A stretch of DNA of 43,384 nt from contig NZ_NULG01000011.1 in the NCBI RefSeq assembly GCF_002577195.1, forward strand, positions 5,478 to 48,861. The letters are read 5' to 3'. Below the pieces are notes generated by a model. That model did no database searches. It worked only from the letters and a program-made list of their open reading frames with translations, and had not been told where the DNA came from. A program made the position numbers and the translations under genes. Numbering within the stretch: position 1 is the first letter of the stretch; each line of letters opens with the position of its first letter. Below, in pieces: positions 30,852 to 41,067 of the stretch. The stretch is from Bacillus sp. AFS041924. Its GTDB lineage: Bacteria > Bacillota > Bacilli > Bacillales > Bacillaceae_G.

Positions 30852-30986
30852 TTATGTATTGATAAACACATCTAAAAGCTCATGTTCCCCACTAGACTTT
30901 ACTCCTTTAATTCTACTCTTAAACCAAAAATACAAATCTTCCAATTGTCTTTCATTAAACTTCTCCGCCCCGTAATCATACGCTTT
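30852..30986 (-). pseudogene. Decayed coding fragment beside the tRNA operon
   Basis: 44 codons read as a credible hydrophilic protein end (KAYDYGAEKFNERQLEDL, then YFWFKSRIKGVKSSGEHELL) and finish at TAA, but an in-frame TGA blocks the upstream side and no start codon is in frame. An ATG in the neighbouring frame just upstream suggests a one-base frameshift near 30984. The family is unknown. Apart from this and the tRNA promoter, 30728-31108 shows no gene. Confidence 0.45.
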
Positions 30987-31108
30987 TCATTTTATTTAAA
31001 GTTTAATATTCAATTACCAAAAAAAGATTATAATATACAAAATAGCCCGAAAGTTACATAATAAATTTCGGGAAGTGAAATAACATTAAAATAAGAAAGG
31101 ATGAGTTT

Positions 31109-31867
31109 ATGAATATATTTAAACAATTTTGGTTTAGTTTATACTCTCCAAAAACAATATCTAGATATAGACTCCAAAAAATCGGTAAAACAATCTTTTT
31201 TCTTTTCCTACTAGCAATTTTATATACTCTTCCAGGTTTCTTTTCATTTGAAAAAGATGTAAAGCTTCAGGTGAATAATGTATCTGATTTGCTAAAAGAA
31301 AATATTCAATCGATTTCTTTAAACAAAGGATCATTAACTATTAACGATAATTCTCCATTTGAACGAAAAATCGGTGAATATAAATATGCTTTCTATCCAA
31401 AAGAAACTCTCATACCAGCAAAATTAAAAAATGAACAGTTTGTAGTTGTTGTATTAAAAAATAGAGTAGTCATAAAAAATGATAAAGGCGAGCAAGATTA
31501 TCCTTACCCTTCATTAAAATCTACAGAAATAAATAAAGCGGATGTTTCAACATTTATTAATAATATAAAAGAAGCTCTTCCTGTATTTTTAATCGCGCTA
31601 TTTTTCCTATTTTATTTAGGGTCATGTATCTTCATCTTTATTGTTGCTACTTTATTAGCGTTTTTAACGGCTTTATTTAAGTCAACTAAGCATCTACCAT
31701 TCAGACAACGATTTGCAATGGTTACGTATAGTTTAACATTACCTACTGTTATCTATTTACTACTTGGATTATTAAGAATAAATATTCCATTCCAAACTTT
31801 AATCTTTATATTGATTACAGTTGGTATGTATACATTGACAATAAAAAATTTACCAAGCAAAAAATAA
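31109..31867 (+). CDS. yqgB: DUF1189 membrane protein YqgB
   Basis: 252-residue membrane protein of the DUF1189 family. There is one membrane helix at about 28-47, an extracellular domain of about 100 residues, then three or four hydrophobic segments between about 155 and 245. The beginning FKQFWFSLYSPKTISRYR is typical of the family. Function is unknown. AAAGGA precedes the ATG. In B. subtilis yqgB lies near sodA; here the tRNA operon and the element separate them. Confidence 0.82.
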   Translation: MNIFKQFWFSLYSPKTISRYRLQKIGKTIFFLFLLAILYTLPGFFSFEKDVKLQVNNVSDLLKENIQSISLNKGSLTINDNSPFERKIGEYKYAFYPKETLIPAKLKNEQFVVVVLKNRVVIKNDKGEQDYPYPSLKSTEINKADVSTFINNIKEALPVFLIALFFLFYLGSCIFIFIVATLLAFLTALFKSTKHLPFRQRFAMVTYSLTLPTVIYLLLGLLRINIPFQTLIFILITVGMYTLTIKNLPSKK

Positions 31868-31874
31868 TCTTTAC

Positions 31875-31903
31875 TGAAGTGTGCTTTCACACTTCTTTTT
31901 TTT
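31875..31903 (+). terminator. Terminator after yqgB
   Basis: GAAGTGTG/CACACTTC hairpin with a short loop followed by eight Ts. Confidence 0.88.
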
Positions 31904-31986
31904 GTCTAAAAATTTATAAATTCACTCTCCTAATATGGAATATTCGTTGTGGACAAGCATATAGTCTACAAAAGGAGTGATTATCA

Positions 31987-32319
31987 ATGAAAAAAATAGC
32001 TTTTTTATTCGGATCTTTATTAATCGCATATATAATATTTTTTGATCTTCAAGTAGGGACAATTCCTACTAAAAATATCGCTACGGTTGCAAAAGCTTCA
32101 AAATCAGAAACGAAAAAAACGACACTTCCAAAATATGAAAAAATTCAAGTGAAGAATGGAGACACCGTTTTGGGCATTATTGAAAACCTTAATCCCGATT
32201 TCAATCAACCAATCAGCCAAATTACAAAAGACTTTTCAGCCTTAAACGATGGACTTTTACCAACAAAAATTCAAAGTGGAAAATCATATAAATTCCCAAT
32301 TTACTCTTCACAAAAGTAA
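31987..32319 (+). CDS. yqfZ: YqfZ-like LysM-domain protein
   Basis: 110-residue exported protein. One N-terminal hydrophobic segment (about 4-22) could be a signal or anchor. A Lys-rich linker follows, then one LysM-like domain from about 54 to 107 (IQVKNGDTVLGIIENL, ending SGKSYKFPIYS), which would bind peptidoglycan or a related glycan. AAGGAG lies before the ATG. Its place next to ispG matches B. subtilis yqfZ. Confidence 0.75.
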   Translation: MKKIAFLFGSLLIAYIIFFDLQVGTIPTKNIATVAKASKSETKKTTLPKYEKIQVKNGDTVLGIIENLNPDFNQPISQITKDFSALNDGLLPTKIQSGKSYKFPIYSSQK

Positions 32320-32435
32320 ATTTTGTGTTATATTTCTTTAGAACCAGTTGATAAAATGAGTAATCATGAAGAAAATATGATAATGTAGATATATATAAAA
32401 TAGAAATAAGTTATTTTTGAAGGAGCGAGTTACTC

Positions 32436-33536
32436 GTGAACGAAATTACACATAGAAGTAAAACACGTGCAGTTAAAGTAGGAAATGTAGTTGTTGGTGG
32501 AGCAAATGAAATTTCAATCCAAAGTATGACAACAACAAAAACACACGATGTTGAAGCAACAGTTGCAGAAATTAAACGACTTGAAGAAGCTGGATGTCAG
32601 ATTGTTCGAGTGGCAGTACCAGACGAAAGAGCTGCAAATGCAATCGCTGATATAAAAAAACAAATCAACATTCCACTTGTTGCAGATATTCACTTTGATT
32701 ATAAATTAGCCTTAAAAGCAATTGAAGGCGGAGTAGACAAAATTAGAATTAATCCAGGTAATATTGGTCGAAAAGAAAAAGTTGAAGCAGTAGTAAATGC
32801 AGCTAAAGCAAAAGGTATTCCAATTCGTATCGGTGTTAATGCTGGTTCTTTAGAAAAGCGTATCTTAGAGAAATACGGATATCCAACTGCTGATGGTATG
32901 GTTGAAAGTGCATTACATCACATTAAAATTCTTGAAGACTTAGATTTCCATGATATTATCGTTTCAATGAAAGCATCTGATGTAAACCTTGCAATCGAAG
33001 CTTATGAAAAAGCATCAAAAGCATTCGATTATCCTTTACATTTAGGTATCACTGAATCAGGTACACTTTTTGCTGGTACAGTTAAGAGTGCCGCTGGTTT
33101 AGGTGCCATCATAAGTAAAGGGATCGGTAACACAATGCGTATCTCATTAAGTGCAGATCCAGTTGAAGAAGTAAAAGTTGCAAGAGAATTACTAAAATCG
33201 TTCGGTTTATCTTCAAATGCTGCGACATTAATTTCGTGCCCTACATGTGGCCGAATTGAAATTGACTTAATTAGTATTGCAAATGATGTTGAAGAATACA
33301 TTTCAACACTAAAAGTACCAATTAAAGTTGCCGTACTAGGATGTGCAGTAAACGGTCCTGGTGAAGCACGTGAAGCAGACATCGGTATTGCTGGAGCACG
33401 AGGTGAAGGATTACTATTCCGCCACGGAGAAATCGTTCGTAAAGTACCAGAAGCAACAATGGTAGAAGAACTAAAACGTGAAATCGACATAATCGCTAAA
33501 GAAAAACTAGCTGAACTAGAAGCAGCAAAAGGTTAA
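32436..33536 (+). CDS. ispG: 4-hydroxy-3-methylbut-2-enyl diphosphate synthase IspG
   Basis: 366-residue iron-sulfur enzyme of the MEP isoprenoid pathway, converting MEcPP to HMBPP. It has an N-terminal TIM barrel and a C-terminal domain that holds a 4Fe-4S cluster through Cys268 and Cys271 (SCPTCGR) and Cys303 ([10 protein letters not shown]). The start is a GTG preceded by AAGGAG at about ten bases. It is the short two-domain form usual in Bacilli. A bidirectional terminator follows, separating it from the convergent sulfate operon. Confidence 0.96.
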   Translation: MNEITHRSKTRAVKVGNVVVGGANEISIQSMTTTKTHDVEATVAEIKRLEEAGCQIVRVAVPDERAANAIADIKKQINIPLVADIHFDYKLALKAIEGGVDKIRINPGNIGRKEKVEAVVNAAKAKGIPIRIGVNAGSLEKRILEKYGYPTADGMVESALHHIKILEDLDFHDIIVSMKASDVNLAIEAYEKASKAFDYPLHLGITESGTLFAGTVKSAAGLGAIISKGIGNTMRISLSADPVEEVKVARELLKSFGLSSNAATLISCPTCGRIEIDLISIANDVEEYISTLKVPIKVAVLGCAVNGPGEAREADIGIAGARGEGLLFRHGEIVRKVPEATMVEELKREIDIIAKEKLAELEAAKG

Positions 33537-33555
33537 ACTTTTCTTTTTACAAATT

Positions 33556-33593
33556 AAAAATGGTTAAGGATTTTAATCCTTAACCATTTTTTT
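33556..33593. terminator. Bidirectional terminator between ispG and cysA
   Basis: AATGGTTAAGGATT/AATCCTTAACCATT stem with A- and T-runs on both sides, placed between convergent genes. Confidence 0.92.
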
Positions 33594-33613
33594 ATGCTTT
33601 CCTCATATCACTA

Positions 33614-34696
33614 CTATATAGAAAAATCTTGAGGAATAAATACCTTTAATTCATTAGGGCGTACAAATACTCGTTCTCCTAGTTGGATATTTAGTTCGTA
33701 AAATAATTCGTTCATGAGTTCGATTTCAACATAATCTTTTGTATCCTCACGTAAAACCTCTACATAAACAATAGGTCCTACTGCATGAATATGAGTTACG
33801 ATTGCACTAATTGATGTTTGATTTGTTTCAAATTTTTCAATGGTAATTTGATGAGGACGCACATAGCCAGTAACCTCTTTATGCTCCTTATGTTCTTGTT
33901 CTTCTAATTCTGGTAATGGGATTTCTAATCCTCCGCTTACTAAGTTTCCTTGTTTGATTCGACCATGAAATAAGTTTACTTTTCCAAGAAAATCATAAAC
34001 AAACGGACTTGCAGGTGTATGATAAACTTCTTCAGGTGTTCCGATTTGTTCAATTGTACCACCATTCATAATGACAACTCGATCGGCAACTTCAAGTGCT
34101 TCCTCTTGATCATGTGTTACAAATATACTTGTAATATGAATTTCGTCATGGAGTTTGCGTAGCCATCTTCTTAAATCTTTTCGAACTTTTGCATCTAATG
34201 CCCCAAATGGTTCATCTAATAATAATACACTTGGTTCAACAGCCAATGCTCTAGCTAATGCAACACGTTGTCTTTGTCCACCGGATAATTGAGATGGAAA
34301 TCGATTAGCAAAGCTTTCTAATTTTACTAAAGTTAATAACTCCATCACTTTCTCATCAATTTTTCTTTTTGATGGACGTGTTGATCTTGGTCTAACCTTT
34401 AAACCAAATGCTATATTCTCAAAAACAGTCATGTGCTGGAATAATGCATAATGCTGGAATACAAAGCCGACATTTCTTTCTTTAACTTGTAAATTCGCTA
34501 CATCTTGATCTTCAAAAAATATATCACCTATATCAGGATTTTCTAAACCAGCAATGATACGTAATAATGTTGTTTTCCCTGAACCAGAGGGACCTAATAA
34601 AGCAACCAATTCCCCTTTTTTTATATTTAAATCAATTCCCTTTAAGGCAGACTCATTATCATAGCTTTTTATGACATTCGAAACTTTAATTGACAT
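33614..34696 (-). CDS. cysA: Sulfate/thiosulfate ABC transporter ATPase CysA
   Basis: 360-residue ATPase energising sulfate or thiosulfate import. Walker A GPSGSGKT is at 35-42, signature LSGGQRQR at 137-144 and Walker B VLLLDEP at 157-163. A C-terminal TOBE-like domain begins near 235, as in CysA. The ATG at 34696 has GGAGTG upstream; a 14-codon upstream extension overlaps cysW and is rejected. It is the last gene of the operon sbp-cysT-cysW-cysA. Confidence 0.93.
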   Translation of the reverse strand: MSIKVSNVIKSYDNESALKGIDLNIKKGELVALLGPSGSGKTTLLRIIAGLENPDIGDIFFEDQDVANLQVKERNVGFVFQHYALFQHMTVFENIAFGLKVRPRSTRPSKRKIDEKVMELLTLVKLESFANRFPSQLSGGQRQRVALARALAVEPSVLLLDEPFGALDAKVRKDLRRWLRKLHDEIHITSIFVTHDQEEALEVADRVVIMNGGTIEQIGTPEEVYHTPASPFVYDFLGKVNLFHGRIKQGNLVSGGLEIPLPELEEQEHKEHKEVTGYVRPHQITIEKFETNQTSISAIVTHIHAVGPIVYVEVLREDTKDYVEIELMNELFYELNIQLGERVFVRPNELKVFIPQDFSI

Positions 34697-34707
34697 ACAA
34701 TCCACTC

Positions 34708-35589
34708 CTATTGTTTCTCTTCCTTTAGAACTTTCCATTCAATGACATTTTTTATAATTAACGTTAGAATCGCAAAAATGGACATAAGTGACGCAACTGT
34801 ATACGCTTGTGAAAAATGATATTCATTATATAAGTTTTCGATATGAAGTGGCATTGTAATTGTTTCTCCACGAATATGACCGGAAACGACTGAGACTGCC
34901 CCAAATTCTCCTACCGCTCTTGCATTACATAAAATAACTCCATACAAAAGTCCCCATTTAATTTTTGGTAGTGTCACCTTCCAAAAAATATGCCATCCGT
35001 TTGCACCTAATGTTAGCGCCGCCTCTTCTTCAGCACTTCCTGTCGCCTGCATAACCGCAATTAATTCTTTCGCTACAAAAGGGAGTGTGACAAAGATTGT
35101 TGCTAAAACAATTCCTGGGGTTGAAAAAATAATTTTTAAATTATGCTCTTTTAACCAACCACCAAATATCCCATTATTAGGACTAAATAAAAGCACAAAT
35201 AAAAATCCTGCTACAACTGGAGAAACGGCAAAGGGTAGTTCAATTAAAGTTAATAATAAGTTTTTCCCTTTAAAATCAAATTTCGTTGTAGCCCATGCAA
35301 TTGAAATTCCAAAAATCGCGTTAAGTGGTAAAGTCAGAATAGTTACCACAAAAGTCAATTTAATTGCAGCTAAAGTTTCTTCGTCTAAGATTGCTTCTTT
35401 ATATACACCAAAACCATCATGTAAAGCCTTAATAAAAATAGAAACTAATGGAAGAAATAAAAATAACGCTAAAAATAGGATGACTATAGTGATTAATATA
35501 ATCGGAATTGTATTAACGCCTAATTTCGATTTTTTCTTCCCAATAGCATTCACTTCTATTGTTCGATCAATCTGTAATTCTCTTTCCAT
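34708..35589 (-). CDS. cysW: Sulfate ABC transporter permease CysW
   Basis: 293-residue permease with about six membrane helices. The cytoplasmic EAA loop that contacts CysA reads [21 protein letters not shown] (about 185-205, given in part). [13 protein letters not shown] is the usual CysW region. It follows cysT after two bases and leads into cysA after 11 bp, so the three genes are tightly coupled. CysT and CysW form the heterodimeric channel. Confidence 0.92.
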   Translation of the reverse strand: MERELQIDRTIEVNAIGKKKSKLGVNTIPIILITIVILFLALFLFLPLVSIFIKALHDGFGVYKEAILDEETLAAIKLTFVVTILTLPLNAIFGISIAWATTKFDFKGKNLLLTLIELPFAVSPVVAGFLFVLLFSPNNGIFGGWLKEHNLKIIFSTPGIVLATIFVTLPFVAKELIAVMQATGSAEEEAALTLGANGWHIFWKVTLPKIKWGLLYGVILCNARAVGEFGAVSVVSGHIRGETITMPLHIENLYNEYHFSQAYTVASLMSIFAILTLIIKNVIEWKVLKEEKQ

Positions 35590-35591
35590 TT

Positions 35592-36422
35592 TTAACTCTT
35601 ACCTCCTTGAACAAATGCACGATTTGCGTATCTTTGAAAAATACTAATGATAAATAGGAGTAGGAAAGAAATGACTAATAAAACAACGGCAAGTGCAGTG
35701 GCACCTGCATAATCATATTGCTCTAATTTTGTCATGATTAATAAAGGTGTGATCTCAGTCTTCATTGGCATATTTCCTGAAATAAATACGACAGACCCAT
35801 ATTCTCCTAAAGACCTTGCGAAGGCTAGAGAAAATCCAGTTAATAATGCCGGTAAAATCCCTGGAAAAATTACCTTCCAAAAAATTTGAAAACGATTTGC
35901 GCCTAAACTTGCCGCTGCTTCTTCAACATCTTTTTGGAAATTTTCCAGAACTGGTTGCACCATTCTTACAACAAAAGGTAACCCAATAAAAGTAAGAGCT
36001 ATAATGATCCCAAGGGGTGTATAAGCAATTTTGAATGAGAAAAATTTACCAATCCAACCATCTTGAGAATACAATGTTGTTAACGTAATCCCTGCAACTG
36101 CAGTCGGTAAAGCAAAAGGCAAATCTATGAAAGCATCTACAATTCGTTTTCCAGGAAAACGATATCTTACAAGTACCCAGGCTACTAATAACCCGAATAT
36201 AGCATTAATAATTGCTGCAATAAAAGCAGTTCCAAAACTTACTTTATAAGACATTAGTACTCTATCTTGAGTAACAATTTTTATAAATTTAGACCACCCT
36301 ATATCTAAAGAGTGTAGAAATAGCATCGAAACTGGTAGAAAAATAAAAAAACTAATATATAAAATTGAAAATCCAAACGTTAATCCAAATCCAGGTAGGA
36401 TTCTCTTTCGCTTCTTAAACAC
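35592..36422 (-). CDS. cysT: Sulfate ABC transporter permease CysT
   Basis: 276-residue permease with six predicted membrane helices and an EAA loop (EEAAASLGANRFQIFWKVIFP at about 186-206, given in part), followed by ARSLGEYGSVVFISGNMP, typical of CysT/CysU. It lies 120 bp after the binding-protein gene and directly before cysW. Confidence 0.92.
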   Translation of the reverse strand: MFKKRKRILPGFGLTFGFSILYISFFIFLPVSMLFLHSLDIGWSKFIKIVTQDRVLMSYKVSFGTAFIAAIINAIFGLLVAWVLVRYRFPGKRIVDAFIDLPFALPTAVAGITLTTLYSQDGWIGKFFSFKIAYTPLGIIIALTFIGLPFVVRMVQPVLENFQKDVEEAAASLGANRFQIFWKVIFPGILPALLTGFSLAFARSLGEYGSVVFISGNMPMKTEITPLLIMTKLEQYDYAGATALAVVLLVISFLLLFIISIFQRYANRAFVQGGKS

Positions 36423-36543
36423 CTTATGTCAATCCTCCTTAAAATGAAAAATCAAATAAAGAAGACTTGGACAGGCTAATGAAGACAAGCCATAAATAAT
36501 CCAATGTCCTCCTTATTTTCATTACTGTTTCTTAATTGCTTAA

Positions 36544-37590
36544 TTATTGATAAATTTGGTCAAATACTCCTCCATCGTCAAAATGCTTCGATTGAGCTTT
36601 ACTCCATCCTTCAAAATCTTTATCAATTGTTAACAAAGGTAGACTAGGATATTGTTTGTTATATTTTGAGAGAATTTCTTTATCTCTAGGTCGATAGTAA
36701 TTTTCTGCTATGATATTTTGACCTTCTTTACTATAAAGATATGATAAGTAAGCCTTAGCCACATCTTCAGTTTTCTTTCGTTTAACATTTTGATCTACAA
36801 CCGCAACTGGTGGTTCAGCTAAAACACTAATCGATGGATAAACAATTTGATATTTTCCTTCGCCGAATTCCTTCACAGAAAGTAACGCTTCATTTTCCCA
36901 TGCGATTAATACATCTCCAATTCCTTTTTCAACAAAGGTAGTTGTTGAACCACGTGCTCCAGTATCTAATACAGGAACATTTTTATATAACTTTTTCATA
37001 AAAGCTTTATCTTTTTTCTCATCACCATATTTTTTGTCTGCATAGCCCCATGCAGCTAAATAATTCCATCTCGCTCCACCAGAAGTTTTAGGATTCGGAG
37101 TAATTACTTCAACTCCTTTTTTCGTTAGATCATCCCAATCCTTAATATTTTTCGGATTTCCTTTTCTTACTAAAAAAACAATCGTTGAAGTATATGGTGT
37201 TGAATTGTATTCAAATTCTTTTTGCCAATTAGGGGATATTAGTTGTGCCTTTTCATTGATCGAATCAATATCATATCCAAGAGCTAGTGTAACAACATCG
37301 GCATCTAAACCGTCTATTACCGCTCTAGCCTGTTTCCCTGATCCACCATGTGACTGTTTAATCGTTACTGTTTGGTTATTCTCTTTTTCCCAATATTTAC
37401 TGAAAGCTTTATTGTAGTTTTCATATAATTCACGAGTTGGATCATACGAAACATTTAACAATTCTACTTCTTTATTTCCTGCTTCTATATTAGTAGCCGC
37501 AGTTTTATCGTCCTTCAAGGTAGCATATAGTACACCTGAAACAGCCAAAACAACAACTACCGAGCTAATAATCCAATTTTTTGCCCCCAC
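36544..37590 (-). CDS. sbp: Sulfate-binding protein of the ABC transporter
   Basis: 348-residue extracellular solute-binding protein. The mature part is a two-lobe sulfate binder with family segments [15 protein letters not shown] (about 47-61), [30 protein letters not shown] and [19 protein letters not shown]. It starts with GTG after GAGGGG. The N-terminal helix (about 7-25) lacks a lipobox Cys, so it may be membrane-anchored or cleaved, unlike most Gram-positive binding proteins. It is the first gene of the sulfate operon. Confidence 0.9.
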   Translation of the reverse strand: MGAKNWIISSVVVVLAVSGVLYATLKDDKTAATNIEAGNKEVELLNVSYDPTRELYENYNKAFSKYWEKENNQTVTIKQSHGGSGKQARAVIDGLDADVVTLALGYDIDSINEKAQLISPNWQKEFEYNSTPYTSTIVFLVRKGNPKNIKDWDDLTKKGVEVITPNPKTSGGARWNYLAAWGYADKKYGDEKKDKAFMKKLYKNVPVLDTGARGSTTTFVEKGIGDVLIAWENEALLSVKEFGEGKYQIVYPSISVLAEPPVAVVDQNVKRKKTEDVAKAYLSYLYSKEGQNIIAENYYRPRDKEILSKYNKQYPSLPLLTIDKDFEGWSKAQSKHFDDGGVFDQIYQ

Positions 37591-37811
37591 AATGATCTGC
37601 CCCTCTCAAATTCAATTTTCCGATTTTTATTTGTACCCATCCCGACAATTCAACACATTAATATCTCCCCTTTAAGGCACAAAACTAAAGAAAACTCGTC
37701 AATTGCCTAGCCTTTTATGTGAAGGCAGAGACGTATTTGCACTTATTCCTAAAATTGACAGTTACGTCGAGTACTCATCACCCGCTGCCAATTTATACTT
37801 TCTTAAAGTGC

Positions 37812-37845
37812 AAAAAGACCCTTAACTAATGAAAATAGTTAAGGG
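37812..37845 (-). terminator. Leader terminator upstream of the sulfate operon
   Basis: CCCTTAACTA/TAGTTAAGGG stem followed by TCTTTTT on the minus strand, some 45-75 bases downstream of the promoter at 37891-37919 and 220 bases before sbp. It would stop transcription unless overcome, so it looks like an attenuator. No SAM riboswitch or T-box consensus is seen in the leader (37591-37880). Confidence 0.7.
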
Positions 37846-37890
37846 CCTTTGGTCTTCCAATCAGCCATTTTGATTTTTTATATAAGCTTA

Positions 37891-37919
37891 ATAATAAACA
37901 CACTATTCCTATGTGTCAA
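37891..37919 (-). promoter_or_regulatory. Promoter upstream of the sulfate operon
   Basis: Consensus TTGACA (37914-37919), 17-bp spacer and TATTAT (37891-37896) on the minus strand. The spacer contains ATAGGAAT, which resembles the core of CymR-type cysteine-regulator sites; that resemblance is tentative. The remaining gene-free region up to 38028 holds the nat upstream sequence. Confidence 0.8.
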
Positions 37920-38028
37920 CTATGAATTTAGAAAATTTTAAATTTTTTTCGTATTATTTACTTTTTATTTAAGACTCATTGTATACTCATTATATTTACT
38001 ATTAAAATAACACTTTACGGAGGACCCC

Positions 38029-38793
38029 ATGCTGATCGAAACATATTTTAAACACATCCGTTTAAAGAAACCCAATACAATCTCATATTCCTCATTAAAA
38101 GAAATCCATAAGCATCACTTACTTTCCATTCCTTTTGAAAATATTGATATTATTTCTCAAATTCAACTAACAATGAATCCTTCTAAAATAATGGAAAAAA
38201 TAGCTTCAGGAAAGCGTGGCGGAATTTGTTTTGAAACGAATTCATTACTTTTATCAGTCTTAAAGGAATTAGGTTATAATGTCTCCTTTATTTCAACCAA
38301 ATTTTGGAACGAAGAAAAACAGTGCTGGAATCCTGAATTCTCACACTTATCTATATTAGTAAAAATAGATGATCAAAATTATCTAGCAGACGTAGGAATT
38401 GGTGGCGGTTTTTTAGAGCCCCTTCTCTTACAGGATCAATATGAATACTCCGATTCAAATGGATCCTATCGTATAAAAGAACAAGATAATTCGTCCTTCA
38501 TCCTTCAAAATTTCAATGAATCTTGGAAAGACTTATTATTTATTTCAATCATTCCGAAACAGCTTCATCAATTTGAAGAACAATTTAAATACTTCCAAAC
38601 TAGCAACGAAACAATCTTTACCCAATATAAAATTGTCAATTTACTAACAAAGGAAGGAAGAATCTCTTTATCAGATCATCAATTAAAAATAACTAAAAAC
38701 CATCGAATCTGTATAACTGAAATAAAAAATCAAGACGAATGGCAATCAATTTTCAACCGGCTATTTAATCAAATAGCTGAAATAAAGGGATAA
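38029..38793 (+). CDS. nat: Arylamine N-acetyltransferase
   Basis: 254-residue cytoplasmic enzyme that transfers acetyl from acetyl-CoA to arylamines or hydrazines. The catalytic triad is visible: Cys67 (KRGGICFETN), His106 (FSHLSILV) and Asp121 (LADVGIGGG). Length and the FENIDI segment near 36-41 are typical. GGAGG is five bases before the ATG. It stands alone. Its natural substrate in bacilli is not known. Confidence 0.92.
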   Translation: MLIETYFKHIRLKKPNTISYSSLKEIHKHHLLSIPFENIDIISQIQLTMNPSKIMEKIASGKRGGICFETNSLLLSVLKELGYNVSFISTKFWNEEKQCWNPEFSHLSILVKIDDQNYLADVGIGGGFLEPLLLQDQYEYSDSNGSYRIKEQDNSSFILQNFNESWKDLLFISIIPKQLHQFEEQFKYFQTSNETIFTQYKIVNLLTKEGRISLSDHQLKITKNHRICITEIKNQDEWQSIFNRLFNQIAEIKG

Positions 38794-38905
38794 GAGATAG
38801 ACAAAGTCCAATCATCTCTTTCCAACACTCTACTTTCTAAACTTCTAATAATTAAATCAGTTTTTGAACAAATTACAAGTAAACAAAGTAAAGGAGATGT
38901 TTCAA

Positions 38906-39037
38906 TTGAAAGATCGCAAAAAGCAAAACAGCTTAATAAGAGAAAGAAGAGAAGATGAAATAAATAATGTTAATGAGCGTCAAAATAATAATCAACCACT
39001 TCCTCAACCAAAGGATATTGAAGAAATAGAATATTAA
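38906..39037 (+). CDS. Small hydrophilic protein, 43 residues
   Basis: The frame begins at TTG nine bases after AGGAG (an ATG at 38897 overlaps the ribosome-binding site) and ends at TAA shortly before a terminator. The product is highly charged: a basic N-terminus (KDRKKQNSLIRERRED), Asn/Gln-rich middle and acidic end (PKDIEEIEY). No family is recognised; disordered small proteins like this are often sporulation- or stress-related in Bacillaceae, which is only a suggestion. Confidence 0.55.
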   Translation: MKDRKKQNSLIRERREDEINNVNERQNNNQPLPQPKDIEEIEY

Positions 39038-39051
39038 TCGCTAAAATGATA

Positions 39052-39089
39052 AAAATCCACAAGAGAATTAACATTCTTGTGGATTTTTT
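39052..39089 (+). terminator. Terminator after the 43-residue gene
   Basis: AAAATCCACAAG/CTTGTGGATTTT stem and a T-run, 15 bases past the stop codon. The 39090-39298 stretch beyond shows no gene I would trust. Confidence 0.88.
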
Positions 39090-39298
39090 GCGAATATGTA
39101 AAATTTTGTTCAAAACTATACCCATTTTAAAGATTTATGATTGGTTATCTATAAACATAACTCTCATTCTGGCATTTATTAAGCTAGATCAAAGGTATAT
39201 TACAATCTATCAACGAGTCTCAAAGAAATGTTAACGACGTTCACAACTTTATCAATATTGTTCAATTAATACTCGTTTCTGAGGACCAGGTACATCGA

Positions 39299-40915
39299 TT
39301 AGCTTCTATTCATTTTACTAACCATATGAATCACTTCTTCTACTATAAAAGGTACTTCTTCAAATGCGTTTCTCATATGTAATCGCTCAGTTAGCTTATG
39401 GGCATCCTTTCCGAATGGGCCAATATTTAATACAGGAGCATTTAGTTTTTCCATTAAACTAAAAGGCAAAGTATAACAATCTCCCCATACTGGTGTGTTT
39501 TTCTCAAATGCTGTCCATCCGCTCGATGAGTCACTATAATTAACATAGCTTAAATCACTAATTCCATTAAAATAGTGAATTCGTTTTACAGGTAAATTAA
39601 ATTGATTACTAGCAAGTTCAGAAGAAAACTTAATACATTGCTCAACTAATTCATTTCCAGTGGAATTTATTGCAGGATAATACGGTGGTGCAAACAAAAT
39701 GATAATTGCTGGTGCAAGATCCTGACATTGAATCATTAAATAATCTGCAAGCCTAAATGATTTCTCTCGATCATCCCACTCGCTATGAGAATATATTTCT
39801 TTTTTAAGATTCAGTATACAATCCTCACCTAGTTTATCAATTGCATACTTATATAATTCTTTATACTGAATAACCTTTACTTTTCCGATCGTATTCACGT
39901 TATGCTTTTTACATATATTTGCATATTCAATATTGCATTCTTCAGCAGCTTTTAGTGCTATTTTTTCAAATAGATTAAAAACTTCAGAAGCATTTCTTTT
40001 CATTAAAAATACATTGTACAGCGCGCCTGAACGAAATGGAGTTTGTGTGGAATACTCTAACCTCAAATCCTTTTGCTGCAACGTAACTGGTAAAGGCGTT
40101 ATTTCATCAAAATCAGTTTCTTGAAATTCGTCATTCCATTCCATTTTTCTTGTTAAAAATGAGGCAATATATGGTGATGTTATTCCACTTAACGGTTCCC
40201 CTGCATGAGTTTCTTTTCCATAAAATAATGCTGCTGGCATAATTTTACCAATTGTACCAGAGTAAATATAATACTTTGGATCTCCTGGTTCTTGTGTAAA
40301 TACAGGCTCACCATTTAAAAATAATTTATAATTTAAATCATATTCTTCCTGAAGATTTACTAGTGTTGATACTGCGTCGCGCATTCCAGCTGAATTTACT
40401 TCTTCATCAGGTACTGTTAATAATAGAAGATTAATCGGCCATTTCTCAGTACTAGCTTTCTCAATTATACTCATGTGCATCGCAAGTCCCATTTTCATAT
40501 CCATTGTGCCACGACCAAATAAATACTCACCAGATTTCACATCAGTTTGTACTTCTTTGGATAATTGATCAAGTCTTTCTTGAAAAGCCTTTGTTAATTC
40601 ATCCGTTTTTGTAGATAGATGTTCAAGTTCACCATATTCTTCTGTATTAACGGTGTCAAAGTGACTTATAAGACAAATCGTTTCTTTTACTTCTGGGTGT
40701 TTATACAATGCGGTTAAAAATTTCCTGCCTTTATCAGAATCTTGTAGCTTCAATTGATTAGGTAAGTCTCGAAAATAATGTAATTCAGCTAGTTTTTTAT
40801 ATAACTTAATTGGGAATTGAAGTTCACCCTCTGTTAACGTAATACTTTTCCAGCTAACTAGCTCCGTAAGTAATGATTTCAAGCTCTCAGGTGTATTCCA
40901 AAGCATTTTATTCAT
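39299..40915 (-). CDS. rocB: RocB-like M20 family peptidase
   Basis: 538-residue cytoplasmic metallohydrolase of the M20 family, close in size and layout to RocB of arginine utilisation. Zinc-site motifs: His85 and Asp87 (ISHFDTVN), GRGTMDMKMG with Asp139, and PDEEVNS with Glu171-Glu172. The long insert and C-terminal region (HYFNGISDLSYVN) are typical of RocB and not of shorter dipeptidases. No other roc genes lie nearby, so the substrate is uncertain. It is a single gene on the minus strand. Confidence 0.82.
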   Translation of the reverse strand: MNKMLWNTPESLKSLLTELVSWKSITLTEGELQFPIKLYKKLAELHYFRDLPNQLKLQDSDKGRKFLTALYKHPEVKETICLISHFDTVNTEEYGELEHLSTKTDELTKAFQERLDQLSKEVQTDVKSGEYLFGRGTMDMKMGLAMHMSIIEKASTEKWPINLLLLTVPDEEVNSAGMRDAVSTLVNLQEEYDLNYKLFLNGEPVFTQEPGDPKYYIYSGTIGKIMPAALFYGKETHAGEPLSGITSPYIASFLTRKMEWNDEFQETDFDEITPLPVTLQQKDLRLEYSTQTPFRSGALYNVFLMKRNASEVFNLFEKIALKAAEECNIEYANICKKHNVNTIGKVKVIQYKELYKYAIDKLGEDCILNLKKEIYSHSEWDDREKSFRLADYLMIQCQDLAPAIIILFAPPYYPAINSTGNELVEQCIKFSSELASNQFNLPVKRIHYFNGISDLSYVNYSDSSSGWTAFEKNTPVWGDCYTLPFSLMEKLNAPVLNIGPFGKDAHKLTERLHMRNAFEEVPFIVEEVIHMVSKMNRS

Positions 40916-41024
40916 TTTTTACCCCCATAATCAGTTTGTAGTTCGCTTTTAATCTATCTAATATCTCACCTATTCTAGAAAAATAACTTAATACCTTTTT
41001 AAATTATTTCACTGTTGAAAAATA

Positions 41025-41052
41025 AAAAACCATCTATTTCTAGATGGAAAAA
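41025..41052 (-). terminator. Terminator after the small membrane protein gene
   Basis: CCATCTA/TAGATGG hairpin with T-runs on the minus strand, just past the 41068 stop codon. Confidence 0.8.
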
Positions 41053-41067
41053 TTGACAAAAACTATT

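Noticed and set aside
37591-37880. SAM riboswitch or T-box in the sulfate operon leader
   Set aside because: The conserved S-box core and the T-box AGGGTGGNACCGCG motif are both absent; only a promoter and a plain terminator can be supported.
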